64,000 nt of DNA, taken from contig NZ_CALJPC010000089.1 of assembly GCF_937981295.1 (NCBI RefSeq), positions 1 through 64,000 on the forward strand, in the 5' to 3' direction. Below the pieces are notes generated by a model. The model saw nothing but the letters and a program-made list of their open reading frames with translations. It had not been told where the DNA came from and ran no database searches. Position 1 is the first letter of the stretch; every line of letters begins with the position of its first letter. This document shows positions 27,606 to 35,719 of this stretch, in pieces. The position numbers were made by a program, and so were the translations under genes. Origin of the DNA: an uncultured Campylobacter sp. Its GTDB lineage: Bacteria > Campylobacterota > Campylobacteria > Campylobacterales > Campylobacteraceae.

Positions 27606-27633
27606 CGGAATTTATCCTGCAGGGTAAATTCCG
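27606..27633. terminator. Long palindromic hairpin after clpB
   Basis: CGGAATTTATCC and GGGTAAATTCCG flank the central TGCA so that all 14 base pairs can form (one T-G wobble). It starts nine bases after the clpB stop codon. There is no T-run behind it, so it may act as an mRNA 3' stabiliser or a Rho-assisted end rather than a classical terminator. Both arms contain a GAATTT/AAATTC RAATTY hexamer. Confidence 0.5.
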
Positions 27634-27668
27634 TGCTTCGATGGAGTAAAACCGGCTCGATAAATTTG

Positions 27669-27896
27669 GCGGGTAATCTTTCCCAAGAGAATTGAAACAA
27701 AAGTCTTTTTATTACTTTTAAAATTTTATAGTAGGCAGGATTCTATTCTACTGGGAATTGAAACATCATAATGCTATCTTTCGTGGATACGAGAGCCTTT
27801 AAGTAGAATTCCATCCCGTTGGGAATTGAAACTCAGCGTCGCATATTGCGCCTCATGCGTAGGAAAGTAGAATTCCATCCCGTTGGGAATTAAAAT
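27669..27896 (+). CRISPR. CRISPR array 1: four repeats, three spacers, decayed
   Basis: Repeat copies end at 27698, 27764, 27832 and 27896, spaced by spacers of 36, 38 and 34 bases. Only the third (27803-27832) equals the consensus of the main array, which begins GTAGAATTCC and ends GGGAATTGAAAC. The first copy is barely recognisable, the second has about seven changes, and the last ends TTAAAAT. The orientation is plus, opposite to the main array. There is no cas gene nearby and no leader similar to that of array 3. It is probably an inactive remnant whose crRNAs, if made, could use the cas genes at 46-54 kb. Confidence 0.85.
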
Positions 27897-28332
27897 GCTC
27901 TATTTAAAATTTCATTTTTCCCTCTCACATATTAGCATTCTATAGAATTTATCGAGCCAAATCCTACCCGATAAAATTTTTACCAAATAAAATTCCGGCT
28001 TAGATTTTAAAATTTATCGAGTGAAATTCCGCATCTCAGAGCTTAGAATTTTAAATTTAAGAAGCAGCGACTTTGAACTGAGGATTCAAAAGCGCAAGGA
28101 TTTTATATTATAAAATTTGAAATACCGACGAACTTTAAAATTTGAAATCAATGATCGAAATTCCAAACCGCGCAACTTAAAATTTTAAATCTGAAACGGA
28201 GGTAAATTTTAAGATCATTTCAAAATTTGCCCCTTTTAAATTTCCATTTCTCAAGCTCTATTCACAAAATTTTACGTATTAATTTACGCAAAATTTGGTC
28301 AAAAAAAAGATGATCCCATAAACTTATCCACA
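27897..28332. other. RAATTY-rich intergenic region
   Basis: These 436 bases after array 1 contain no ORF of note. AAATTT, AAATTC and GAATTT hexamers recur every 20-30 bases (for example around 27950-28210), interspersed with short non-repeated stretches. No promoter or RNA was identified. Confidence 0.45.
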
Positions 28333-28875
28333 TTAAATTTTATCTCTTCTTTTTAGAATAAAAACCGTTACAGATGCGATTATTAGCGACGATAAAACGC
28401 TTATCATCATTATATTAAAATTAAAATTTGAGCGATCAAACAGATGACCTAACCAGGTCAAATCGGCTCTTGCTAGGATTATCACAACTAGCGGATAGGC
28501 ATAAAATAGACTTATAAAAAATATAGATGCGGCGGATATTTTATCCAGCAGAATAAAAGCTTTTATTTTAGAAAATACGAAGCAGCAGGTGATTAAAGGC
28601 AAAATTACCGTCGCGCAAAATAGATACAATACCATAGCGCCGAAAATATCGCTTTCGCTATCGCTCGCCTCTTCGTGCCACATTAGTTCAAAAGCTTTTA
28701 AAACGATAGAAAACGGATTCGCGATATCGTGACCGCTATACTCCGCCAAAAAAACCGCATCTATGCTGGCAAATATAACGCCCAAGCAGTCTATAGTAAA
28801 AAAGAGCAAGGCGATCCAGAATAAAATCCTCACCCCTTTTAGCTCAAAACATTTTTTAATGAACTCTTTTATCAC
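28333..28875 (-). CDS. Unknown four-helix membrane protein
   Basis: The 180-residue product has four hydrophobic helices, at about residues 15-38, 83-105, 115-135 and 155-175. An acidic loop (EEASDSESD) lies between the first two and a basic end (LKRRDKI) suggests a cytoplasmic C-terminus. I do not recognise the family. The AT-rich composition and the neighbouring pseudogene and second unknown membrane protein point to an accessory segment. Confidence 0.5.
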   Translation of the reverse strand: MIKEFIKKCFELKGVRILFWIALLFFTIDCLGVIFASIDAVFLAEYSGHDIANPFSIVLKAFELMWHEEASDSESDIFGAMVLYLFCATVILPLITCCFVFSKIKAFILLDKISAASIFFISLFYAYPLVVIILARADLTWLGHLFDRSNFNFNIMMISVLSSLIIASVTVFILKRRDKI

Positions 28876-28883
28876 CCTAGCCC

Positions 28884-29035
28884 CTAATTTATAGCTTTTA
28901 AGATCAATTTGGCTTTTATATTGCGTTTCATTTCGGCGTTTTTAAAAACACTTTGTCGTAATTTATCATCAAAATTTAAGCCTTTCGCTGCCATTGTCTA
29001 TATTGCCCGTTGCGATCGTAATCTAAAATTTTCAT
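28884..29035 (-). pseudogene. Small frameshifted gene remnant
   Basis: Two overlapping frames on the minus strand give MKILDYDRNGQYRQWQRK and then LNFDDKLRQSVFKNAEMK ending KAIN before a stop. A single missing base near 28978 separates them. Together they would make a 50-residue basic peptide that reads like genuine protein. It may be the C-terminal part of a larger lost gene. No family is recognised. Confidence 0.35.
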
Positions 29036-29074
29036 TCTACTTATTCACCTAATTTGATACCGTTAAAATTAGAA

Positions 29075-29728
29075 TTATTTTTTATCATCATCAAAAAATT
29101 TTGAATTGTAGTTAGTTAAAGATATCATCAAGGTTCGCTTATTAAAAGGAACTTTACCGAATCTATCAACAAGTAATTTATTCTGTTTTACTGATATCAT
29201 AGTACCGTTATCATCAAAAATATAGTATTTTTTTATCCCTAAGAAATTTAAGCATTGAAAGATAATTATAAATATAAAGTTTATGATGATAGCCATTGCA
29301 AGATTTGTTATATACGTAATTTTATCCATCAAAGTTTTACTATCAAGTTTTGCAGTTTCTCCAAAACATGGAAAGTATGAATACGTTATCTTTGTATGCT
29401 CCGTAAGCTGGATTTTTAGAACCTTTAAATCCCCCGCGAAATCCACATAGTCGCATTCTATTATTTTCTCAAAAATTCTAATTTGTAAGTCATTTACCAG
29501 CATACCTTTTAGCATTGCAAAATCTCCAAAAATCGTTTTGAAAAATATAAATATGCAAAGAGCTAGCTCGCCTTTTCTAAAACTACTACTAAAGAAACTT
29601 TCAATAGGAAAAATAGATCTAATGGCGAACACTAATGCGAATATCAGGAAAAAAATTCCTACTGTTAATCTGCTTTTTAACAAATAGTCATTTTTTACTA
29701 TTATCGGCTCTTTATCATAATCCCTCAT
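29075..29728 (-). CDS. Unknown membrane protein
   Basis: This 217-residue protein has hydrophobic segments at about residues 22-42, 52-72 and 140-165 (the last very Ile-rich, with LAMAIIINFIFIIIFQCLNFLG). A soluble middle part and a C-terminal domain with YYIFDDNGTMISVKQNK complete it. I do not recognise the family. It is AT-rich and stands alone; the 264 bases downstream of its start, towards mrdA, are almost pure RAATTY-type sequence. A membrane-bound immunity or signalling protein would fit the layout, but there is no direct evidence. Confidence 0.5.
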   Translation of the reverse strand: MRDYDKEPIIVKNDYLLKSRLTVGIFFLIFALVFAIRSIFPIESFFSSSFRKGELALCIFIFFKTIFGDFAMLKGMLVNDLQIRIFEKIIECDYVDFAGDLKVLKIQLTEHTKITYSYFPCFGETAKLDSKTLMDKITYITNLAMAIIINFIFIIIFQCLNFLGIKKYYIFDDNGTMISVKQNKLLVDRFGKVPFNKRTLMISLTNYNSKFFDDDKK

Positions 29729-29992
29729 AAAATTTCCCCATTTTTATAAAAAATATTTTGGCGTATTCTACCGCCTTATTCTTATGGTGCATTTAAAATT
29801 TAAAATCTGCGAAGTACGGGCACAAATCTAAATTTCAAAGCCTCCACACTGCGCTAAATTTTAAAATTTCAGGCTCACGGAAGCGGGGTAAATTTCAAAA
29901 TTTAAAGCCCGCAAAGGCTTGCTAAATTTTAAAATTTAAAGCAAGCAAAGCACGAGTAGAATTCTAAAATTTTATAATTTTAAAATTCCATC
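29729..29992. repeat. Dense AAATTT/AAATTTTAAAATTT cluster
   Basis: I count about 11 RAATTY hexamers in 264 bases, several as the compound AAATTTTAAAATTT or AAATTTCAAAATTT separated by CG-richer 15-20 base units. This is one of the clearest clusters of the dispersed motif. No gene or RNA is seen. Confidence 0.6.
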
Positions 29993-31813
29993 CTACTTCG
30001 TCTTCTTTGCGCTGTCTTTGATGGTCGTTGCGTTGGCGTCGATGTAGCCCATCTGGGCAAGCTTTTCGTAGATTTGCATTATCACAGGTCCTGCCGCGCT
30101 TCCGCCTCCGCCGCCGTGTTCTACGAGCACGGTTACGGCGTATTGCGGCTTGTCGTACGGCCCAAAGCTCGTCATCCAGGCGTGCGAGCGGTGGAAGTAG
30201 TCCATATCGGCTTCTTTCATTCGCTTTTTGGCGGTCTGAGAGATGCCTACGACCTGCGCGGTGCCCGTCTTGACCGCTAGAGGCACTACTGCGGTATGGA
30301 TGAGCTTGTAGGCGGTGCCTCCGTCGGGGTTGTTGCCGACCTCATACATTCCGCGTCGTACGAGCGGTAGCTGCGCCTTTTCTTTCGGCGTGAAAAGCTC
30401 GGTAGGGGCAAATTCCACCGGCTTGCCGTCGATGCTTTTTAAAAAATGCGGCGTGATAGCCTTGCCCGAGGCGATCTGCGCGGTGTTTTTCGCCACCTGC
30501 ATAGGGGTGACAAGCACGTCGCCTTGACCGATCGAGGCATTGACCGTCTCACCCTGATACCACGCGCGCTTAAATTTCTGCATTTTCCAGGCCTTATTAG
30601 GCATCGTGCCTACAAACTCATTGGGCAGATCGACGCCCGTTTTGCTACCGAAACCCAGACGCTGCAGATACGCGGACATATAGTCGATCCCCACTAGCAG
30701 CGAGCCTTCGTAAAAATACACGTCGCAGCTGCCTTTAATCGCCTCTACTAGGTTCACGCGGCCGTGACCCCAACTCTTCCAGCAGCGAAATTTTCGCCCT
30801 CCAAGCTCTATCGCGCCGCTGCAAAACACGCTCCAATTTTCGTTGATCTTGCCGCTGTTTAAAAAGCTCATCCCCACCGCCATCTTGATTACAGAGCCCG
30901 GCGGATAGAGGCCGTTTACGAGCTTATTCGTAAAAGGATGGCGCGGATCTTTTATCAGCTCGTCCCACTGCGTCTGCGAAATTCCACCCACGAAGGTGTT
31001 TAGATCGTATTCGGGGAAGCTGCCCGCCGCGATGATGGCGCCGTCGCGCAGATCCATCACGATCGCTACGCCGTCTTTATCTTTAAAAATTTCCTCGAGG
31101 TATTTTTGCAGCTCAAGATCGATGGTAAGCGAAATTTCGCTGCTGCTGGGCTCTTGCATCGAGATCTCCTCCACGACCTGATTTAGCGCCGTAACCTTCG
31201 TCTTGCGCTCGCCCTTGCTGCCCTGCAAAAGCTCGTTATAATACCCCTCGACGCCGCTTCTGCCGTTGTATCCGGTAAGCGCGCTTAGGGGGTTACTTTG
31301 GATATCCTTTTTATTGGCACGGCCGACGTAGCCGATGATGTGCGAAGCAAGCGCGCCGTAAGGGTAGAAGCGCTGCGAAGCGGGCGAAATTTTAATATTT
31401 TCGTGCAGGCTCAAGCTCGCAAAATGCTGTATCGTGGCGTTGTAGTCCAAAAACGGCACGACTTCGATAAAATCTTGATTGTAAGCGGAATTTGCGTCCT
31501 TGTAGCTCTTGCTCATCGCGGTGACATTGAGATCTTTGAAGTAGCGCGAGATATTATTCAGCTCGCTTTGCAGCGCGGCGTCTTTTAGATGCGGCGCGAT
31601 GGATAGCGAAAAGCCGAGATTATTTATCGCAAGCGGGCGGCCTTTGGCATCTAAAATTTGACCGCGCACCGGCGGGATGTATTCGGTAGAGATGACGTTG
31701 TTTTTAGCGACCTGCTCGTAGAATTCGTTTGATTTGATCGAAAGATAATAAATTCTCACCAAAAGCATGCTAAAAAATAGTATCACAAATACGAATACGA
31801 ACTTTAGCCTCAT
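29993..31813 (-). CDS. mrdA: Penicillin-binding protein 2 (MrdA), elongation transpeptidase
   Basis: This class B penicillin-binding protein cross-links peptidoglycan during rod elongation, anchored in the inner membrane by the helix at residues 3-23. The PBP dimerisation domain spans about 50-210. The transpeptidase domain has the active-site SVIK (in LYPPGSVIKMAVG), the SCD variant of SxN (GSCDVYFYEG) and the KTG motif in AVKTGTAQV. The length (606) is standard. It overlaps the upstream membrane protein gene by four bases. The cluster to kdsC matches the C. jejuni order. Confidence 0.95.
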   Translation of the reverse strand: MRLKFVFVFVILFFSMLLVRIYYLSIKSNEFYEQVAKNNVISTEYIPPVRGQILDAKGRPLAINNLGFSLSIAPHLKDAALQSELNNISRYFKDLNVTAMSKSYKDANSAYNQDFIEVVPFLDYNATIQHFASLSLHENIKISPASQRFYPYGALASHIIGYVGRANKKDIQSNPLSALTGYNGRSGVEGYYNELLQGSKGERKTKVTALNQVVEEISMQEPSSSEISLTIDLELQKYLEEIFKDKDGVAIVMDLRDGAIIAAGSFPEYDLNTFVGGISQTQWDELIKDPRHPFTNKLVNGLYPPGSVIKMAVGMSFLNSGKINENWSVFCSGAIELGGRKFRCWKSWGHGRVNLVEAIKGSCDVYFYEGSLLVGIDYMSAYLQRLGFGSKTGVDLPNEFVGTMPNKAWKMQKFKRAWYQGETVNASIGQGDVLVTPMQVAKNTAQIASGKAITPHFLKSIDGKPVEFAPTELFTPKEKAQLPLVRRGMYEVGNNPDGGTAYKLIHTAVVPLAVKTGTAQVVGISQTAKKRMKEADMDYFHRSHAWMTSFGPYDKPQYAVTVLVEHGGGGGSAAGPVIMQIYEKLAQMGYIDANATTIKDSAKKTK

Positions 31814-32316
31814 ACCAGCCGCCCCTTAAAAAAGAGCAGAGCAAGCAAAATTTCAATCACGATATAATTTAAATACTCGCCGCTTAGGGGCAGATACTCG
31901 CTCTTTTTGATCGCAGAGATCGCGTTGCTCGTGACAAAGACCAAAACATAGCTAATCATCACGTAAAAGCAGATCAAAAAATTTCTAAATTTAATATATT
32001 TAAATGAGTTTTCATAGACCACGAAATAAAATATACAATACGCGATAGCCACGCTAAATAGGTTAAATCCGTGGATCTGCTCGGCGCAAAACAGATAAAA
32101 AATAGAGAAAAACCAGGTAAAGCCGAACTTTTTAAATTTTACGTCGTTTTCATATTTTTGCACCACCATCGCCGTGAAAAAAAATCCGATCAGCGGCGGC
32201 AGCCCCCTATACACCGCACTTAGAAGCAGGTAGAAAAGAACCCCTGCGCTAAAAAGCGTGTCCGCTATAAGGTATAGATAAGTGCGATTTCGTTGCATAC
32301 CGGAAACTTTTTGCAT
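31810..32316 (-). CDS. MreD-like integral membrane protein
   Basis: The 168-residue protein has about five hydrophobic helices and lies directly before mrdA, where many bacteria have mreD or rodA. Its size and topology resemble MreD, but the sequence similarity cannot be judged by eye; the C. jejuni counterpart (Cj0651) is annotated only as a membrane protein. An alternative start is the ATG at 32298 (MQRNRTYLYL). Either way it overlaps the end of the upstream acetyltransferase gene. A role in cell-wall elongation is inferred from context. Confidence 0.65.
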   Translation of the reverse strand: MQKVSGMQRNRTYLYLIADTLFSAGVLFYLLLSAVYRGLPPLIGFFFTAMVVQKYENDVKFKKFGFTWFFSIFYLFCAEQIHGFNLFSVAIAYCIFYFVVYENSFKYIKFRNFLICFYVMISYVLVFVTSNAISAIKKSEYLPLSGEYLNYIVIEILLALLFFKGRLV

Positions 32317-33068
32317 TTAATACAATCAGCCCAAATTTTTTGCGCGGGCAGCTCATCCTTTGGGATTTCGGTAAAACCGAGGCGCCCAAAAAATTCCTTT
32401 TGATAGGTGAGCGTAAATACGCTTTTTAGCCCGTAAAATCTCGCCTCGCCTAGCAGCTCGTTTACGATAGCTCTGGCAATGCCTCGCCTGCGAAACTGCG
32501 GAGCGACGATGAGCGAGCGCACCTCGGCAAGATCGGCGTTAAAAATTTTAAGCGAAGCAAAGCCCGCTAAAATTTCGGCTTCTTTTAAGCACTGCAATTC
32601 GTGGGGCTGCGAACGTTCGGTCTGAGAAACGCTTGCTTCTTGCGAATATTTGCTCCGTAAAATTTGCTCTTTGCCCGCTTGTGCGCGACCCGCCCCAGAT
32701 ACGGCTTGCGCTGCGTTATTTCGTGGCGCGCTATTTTGAGACGTATCTCGTTGCGACGTAAAACTATCTGCGGCATCTTCGACGGAATTTTCAGAAGTAT
32801 TTTCGGCGGAATTTCGGATTAAATTTAAATCCGAGTCGTGCGCTAAATTTAAATCGGAATTTTCTTTAGAATCGAAACTCAAATTTTCCTTGAAATCAAA
32901 ACTCCTATCCGCCTTAGAATCGCAACCGAACGCCAGCACGTATGAGCGGATATTAGCAGCGATCTCATCGCTTTCAAGCGGCAAGATCACGCCGTTTTGA
33001 ACCTCCTCTTTTACGAGCTCCTGCATACGCGAAATGTCGCAAAGGCGCGCCTTTTTTAGCCGTATCAT
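32265..33068 (-). CDS. GNAT acetyltransferase, N-acetylglutamate synthase-like, with 110-residue insertion
   Basis: The ends are a GNAT enzyme: MIRLKKARLCDISRM at the start, then VRSLIVAPQFRRRGIARAI, the acetyl-CoA loop, near residue 190. The C-terminus IWADCIKCKKFPVCNEIAL has the Cys pattern seen in short ArgA-type N-acetylglutamate synthases. That would be the first step of arginine synthesis. Residues about 50-163 are not part of the fold. They are a low-complexity, Ser/Asn/Asp-rich stretch with repeats such as SDLNLAHDSDLNL, encoded by DNA with about seven RAATTY hexamers in 270 bases. The fold should tolerate a loop there. Substrate assignment is moderate; the insertion is clear. Confidence 0.75.
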   Translation of the reverse strand: MIRLKKARLCDISRMQELVKEEVQNGVILPLESDEIAANIRSYVLAFGCDSKADRSFDFKENLSFDSKENSDLNLAHDSDLNLIRNSAENTSENSVEDAADSFTSQRDTSQNSAPRNNAAQAVSGAGRAQAGKEQILRSKYSQEASVSQTERSQPHELQCLKEAEILAGFASLKIFNADLAEVRSLIVAPQFRRRGIARAIVNELLGEARFYGLKSVFTLTYQKEFFGRLGFTEIPKDELPAQKIWADCIKCKKFPVCNEIALIYTL

Positions 33069-33180
33069 CTAAAATTTTCCCTAATCTTTGCGCGATCTTC
33101 GCGGCGCATTTTATATCCTCTAAATTTAATTATTTTGAAATTCTGCGCCGCAAAATTTAACGTATTGAAATTTAGAAATT

Positions 33181-34080
33181 TCATAATCCAAACGCCCCGC
33201 GCACGATGATCTCGCGCGCTTTTTGCAGCCCGCCGCCCTTTAGCGTAGAGACCAAAACAGCCTGCGGATCGTGCCTCAAAAGCTTTGCGCGCTCGCTTTG
33301 GTTGAGCTTGTCGGCTTTGGTGTAGAGCCTCACGATCTTTTGATCGCCGCGCAGAAAACTAGCGAGATAGTTTTGCAAATTTTTATCTATCGCGAGATCA
33401 AACTGCCTCGCGTCAATGAGATGGACGAAAAGCTTGATATTTAGGCGCTCTTTGATAAATTCGTCGAGATTTTTTTGCCAGATATAATGCAGTTTTTTAG
33501 AAACCTTAGCGTATCCAAACCCCGGCAGATCCACGAAGATCAAAGAGATATTTTCCCCCAAGCCCGCAAGATCCAAAAAAGAGGAGTTAGCCGCTAAGCT
33601 TAGCGCGGATCTGCCTATAAAATTTAATTCGGAGCTTTGCGCGGAATTCGGCGCGAAACCCGCCGCAAGATCTGTCTCGCGATCCGATCTAAAATCCGCC
33701 GAGGCGCTTTTTAAATTTAAAACGGATTTCTGTTTGGAATTTTGCTCAGACGCCGCAGCCTCCGCCTGATCTTGCGCACAATTTGCAGCCGAGCTTAAAG
33801 CCTCTTTGCTTGCTAGATCGAGCGACGTTTCATTTTGCGAGCCGTCCGAGTCTGCGGCAAGCTTTTGTTTAAATTTAACCTCAAAGAAATTTATCAGCTG
33901 CGTTTTTCCCGGCGTCGAGCTTGATTTGGCTAGATTTTTGCGCCCGACTAGAGCGTTTATCAGGCTGCTTTTGCCGACGTTGGAGCGCCCCAAAAACGCC
34001 ACTTCGCTCATCGCAAACTCGGGCGCACCCGCGATATTTGCGGCGGAGGTGATAAACTGCGCGCTGCTAGGATAGATCAT
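33181..34080 (-). CDS. engB: Ribosome-biogenesis GTPase EngB (YsxC/YihA) with 105-residue insertion
   Basis: EngB is an essential GTPase for 50S subunit assembly. The G motifs are complete: G1 GRSNVGKSS at 31-39, G2 STPGKTQ at 55-61, G3 DLPGFGYAKV near 184, G4 TKADKLNQ and G5 VSTLKGGG. The family is normally about 200 residues; here it is 299. Residues about 71-178, between switch I and the DLPG motif, are an Ala/Ser/Asn-rich low-complexity stretch absent from other EngBs. Its DNA contains about six RAATTY hexamers in 320 bases. The gene overlaps lptA by four bases. The frame and motifs are intact, so it is probably functional. Confidence 0.92.
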   Translation of the reverse strand: MIYPSSAQFITSAANIAGAPEFAMSEVAFLGRSNVGKSSLINALVGRKNLAKSSSTPGKTQLINFFEVKFKQKLAADSDGSQNETSLDLASKEALSSAANCAQDQAEAAASEQNSKQKSVLNLKSASADFRSDRETDLAAGFAPNSAQSSELNFIGRSALSLAANSSFLDLAGLGENISLIFVDLPGFGYAKVSKKLHYIWQKNLDEFIKERLNIKLFVHLIDARQFDLAIDKNLQNYLASFLRGDQKIVRLYTKADKLNQSERAKLLRHDPQAVLVSTLKGGGLQKAREIIVRGAFGL

Positions 34081-34592
34081 TTGTTTTGATCTTCGACCTG
34101 AAAGATCAGACGCACGGGCTTTTTCTCGCCGCCGCCGCTTTTTACTTCGTAGGTGCCCTTTTGGCGATTTACGATGATCTTATCGCCGTAAACCTCTTTT
34201 TTGGTCTCGGCCTCGTGCAGATAGGCGTTGTTTTCAAGCGTGTAAGCCTCGATAGTCGGATCGTAGGTCAGTACGCCGCCCTTGCCGTCGTAATGCTTCT
34301 GATTGAGTAAAATTTTAAAATTTGCGTTTCCCGTCGCGACGTATTTGGTAGGCTGGCGCTTGGCGTCGAAGTAGATCGTCACTTTGTCGGAATTTAGCGT
34401 ATCGTAAGCGCCCTTTTTGATGCGAACGTTGCCCGTCAGCACGCTGATCTGCTTGATCTCGTCGGCGAAAAAATTATCCGCCGTGACCTCGACCTGCTCC
34501 TGCGCGGCGCTGAGAACGGACGCACTAAAGCCCGAAATTAGCGCGGCTGAAAGTATTAGTTTGTGGAGTTTTGATCTTTTATTAAATACCAT
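34077..34592 (-). CDS. lptA: Lipopolysaccharide transport periplasmic protein LptA
   Basis: LptA forms the periplasmic bridge carrying LPS from LptC to LptD. A signal peptide (LHKLILSAALISGFSASVLSAA) is followed by the OstA beta-jellyroll: VEVTADNFFADEIKQISVLTG, the pattern of alternating strands with KVTIYFDAK, and GNANFKI. The length (171) is normal. It overlaps lptC by 37 bases and engB by four. Confidence 0.92.
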   Translation of the reverse strand: MVFNKRSKLHKLILSAALISGFSASVLSAAQEQVEVTADNFFADEIKQISVLTGNVRIKKGAYDTLNSDKVTIYFDAKRQPTKYVATGNANFKILLNQKHYDGKGGVLTYDPTIEAYTLENNAYLHEAETKKEVYGDKIIVNRQKGTYEVKSGGGEKKPVRLIFQVEDQNK

Positions 34593-35089
34593 GCGTGGAT
34601 TCCTTTTGAGTTTGTTTGTTTGGTTTTAGTATCGTAGCTGATGCTTGCGCCCGTGATGCGGTCGCCGCCTTGGCGCAGCACGTACGGCACGTCGGAGCGG
34701 ACGATCTTGCTGCTCGTATCGTAGATGATCTCCTGCGCAGTGTAATCAAAGCCTCTGCTATTTACGTAATGCGCGTCGCCGTTAAATTTTATCAGCTCGC
34801 CTGCGCGCGTCGCGGTTTTTGAAACCAAAGTGTGATTCAGATCCGCACTAATCTCCTCGGCTTTAAAATTTACAAACTCGTCGCGATCCTTATAGCGAGT
34901 GCCGCTATCCGCGGTAAATTTAGCATCCACGCGCTCGCCGATCTGATAATCGACGATTTTTTTCATCTCCATATTCGCAATGCTTAGATCCTGCCTAAAC
35001 ATATCGCTAAAATACGGCGTCTGCACGCTTAGAAACACCATCGCGACGCAAAAGATCGCAATCGCGACGTAGAAAATTTTTATCACCAT
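34556..35089 (-). CDS. lptC: LPS export protein LptC
   Basis: The 177-residue protein has a single N-terminal membrane helix (MVIKIFYVAIAIFCVAMVFLS) and then a beta-jellyroll with DLNHTLVSKTATRAGELIKFNG, typical of LptC. LptC accepts LPS from LptB2FG and hands it to LptA. The gene order kdsC-lptC-lptA is conserved in many Gram-negatives and links Kdo synthesis to LPS export. Confidence 0.88.
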   Translation of the reverse strand: MVIKIFYVAIAIFCVAMVFLSVQTPYFSDMFRQDLSIANMEMKKIVDYQIGERVDAKFTADSGTRYKDRDEFVNFKAEEISADLNHTLVSKTATRAGELIKFNGDAHYVNSRGFDYTAQEIIYDTSSKIVRSDVPYVLRQGGDRITGASISYDTKTKQTNSKGIHAWYLIKDQNSTN

Positions 35090-35144
35090 CGCTCGGCTCC
35101 TTTTGATCTGCGCAGAATTTCGCCCCTCGCGCGCGCTTGCGAAA

Positions 35145-35633
35145 CTACAGCCATTTGCTATTCCACTCTTCGCGCATGCCGTTTTTATCGACGAGCATTT
35201 CGATCATCTCGCGCACCGCGCCGCAGCCGCCGTTTTTGCTTAGCGTGACGTCCGCTTTTAGCGAGCTTAGCGCATCGGCAGGCTTGAAGCTGATCGCGAC
35301 CGCATTTAAAAGCTTTGCATCATTTATATCATCGCCGATCGCAGCGGCCTCATCGAAGCTTAGGTTAAATTTTTTTAAAATTTGCTCCGCCCTTGAGAGC
35401 TTGTCTTTTTCGCCTTGAAAGAGCGTATCGATCTTTAGCTCGCGCGCACGGTTTGCGACGATCTGCGAGCTTTTGCCGGTGATGATCGCGACCTTTAGCC
35501 CCAGCCGCTGCCACTCCTGGATGCCAAACCCGTCTTTTACGTTAAATTTCTTCATCTCTTCGCCGCCGTTTGAATGGTACAGCCCGCCGTCGCTAAGGCA
35601 GCCGTCTACGTCTAAAAATATGATCTTTATCAC
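35145..35633 (-). CDS. kdsC: KDO 8-phosphate phosphatase KdsC
   Basis: KdsC, a HAD-family phosphatase, hydrolyses Kdo 8-phosphate to Kdo for lipid A-core synthesis. The nucleophile motif DVDGCLSDGG lies at residues 7-16, VAIITGKSS is motif II and GDDINDAKLL motif IV. The frame extends 20 codons further upstream, but I choose the GTG at 35633 (MIKIIFLDVDG). It gives the typical 162-residue length, whereas the extra leader KIQPNFVKITKFQKTEN is unlike other KdsC. The ribosome-binding site there is only weak (GGA). Confidence 0.92.
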   Translation of the reverse strand: MIKIIFLDVDGCLSDGGLYHSNGGEEMKKFNVKDGFGIQEWQRLGLKVAIITGKSSQIVANRARELKIDTLFQGEKDKLSRAEQILKKFNLSFDEAAAIGDDINDAKLLNAVAISFKPADALSSLKADVTLSKNGGCGAVREMIEMLVDKNGMREEWNSKWL

Positions 35634-35719
35634 TTCGTTTTCCGTTTTTTGAAATTTTGTGATTTTAACGAAATTTGGCTGAATTTTTGGCAAACGCCGT
35701 ATAAATTTAAGCTGCGATC

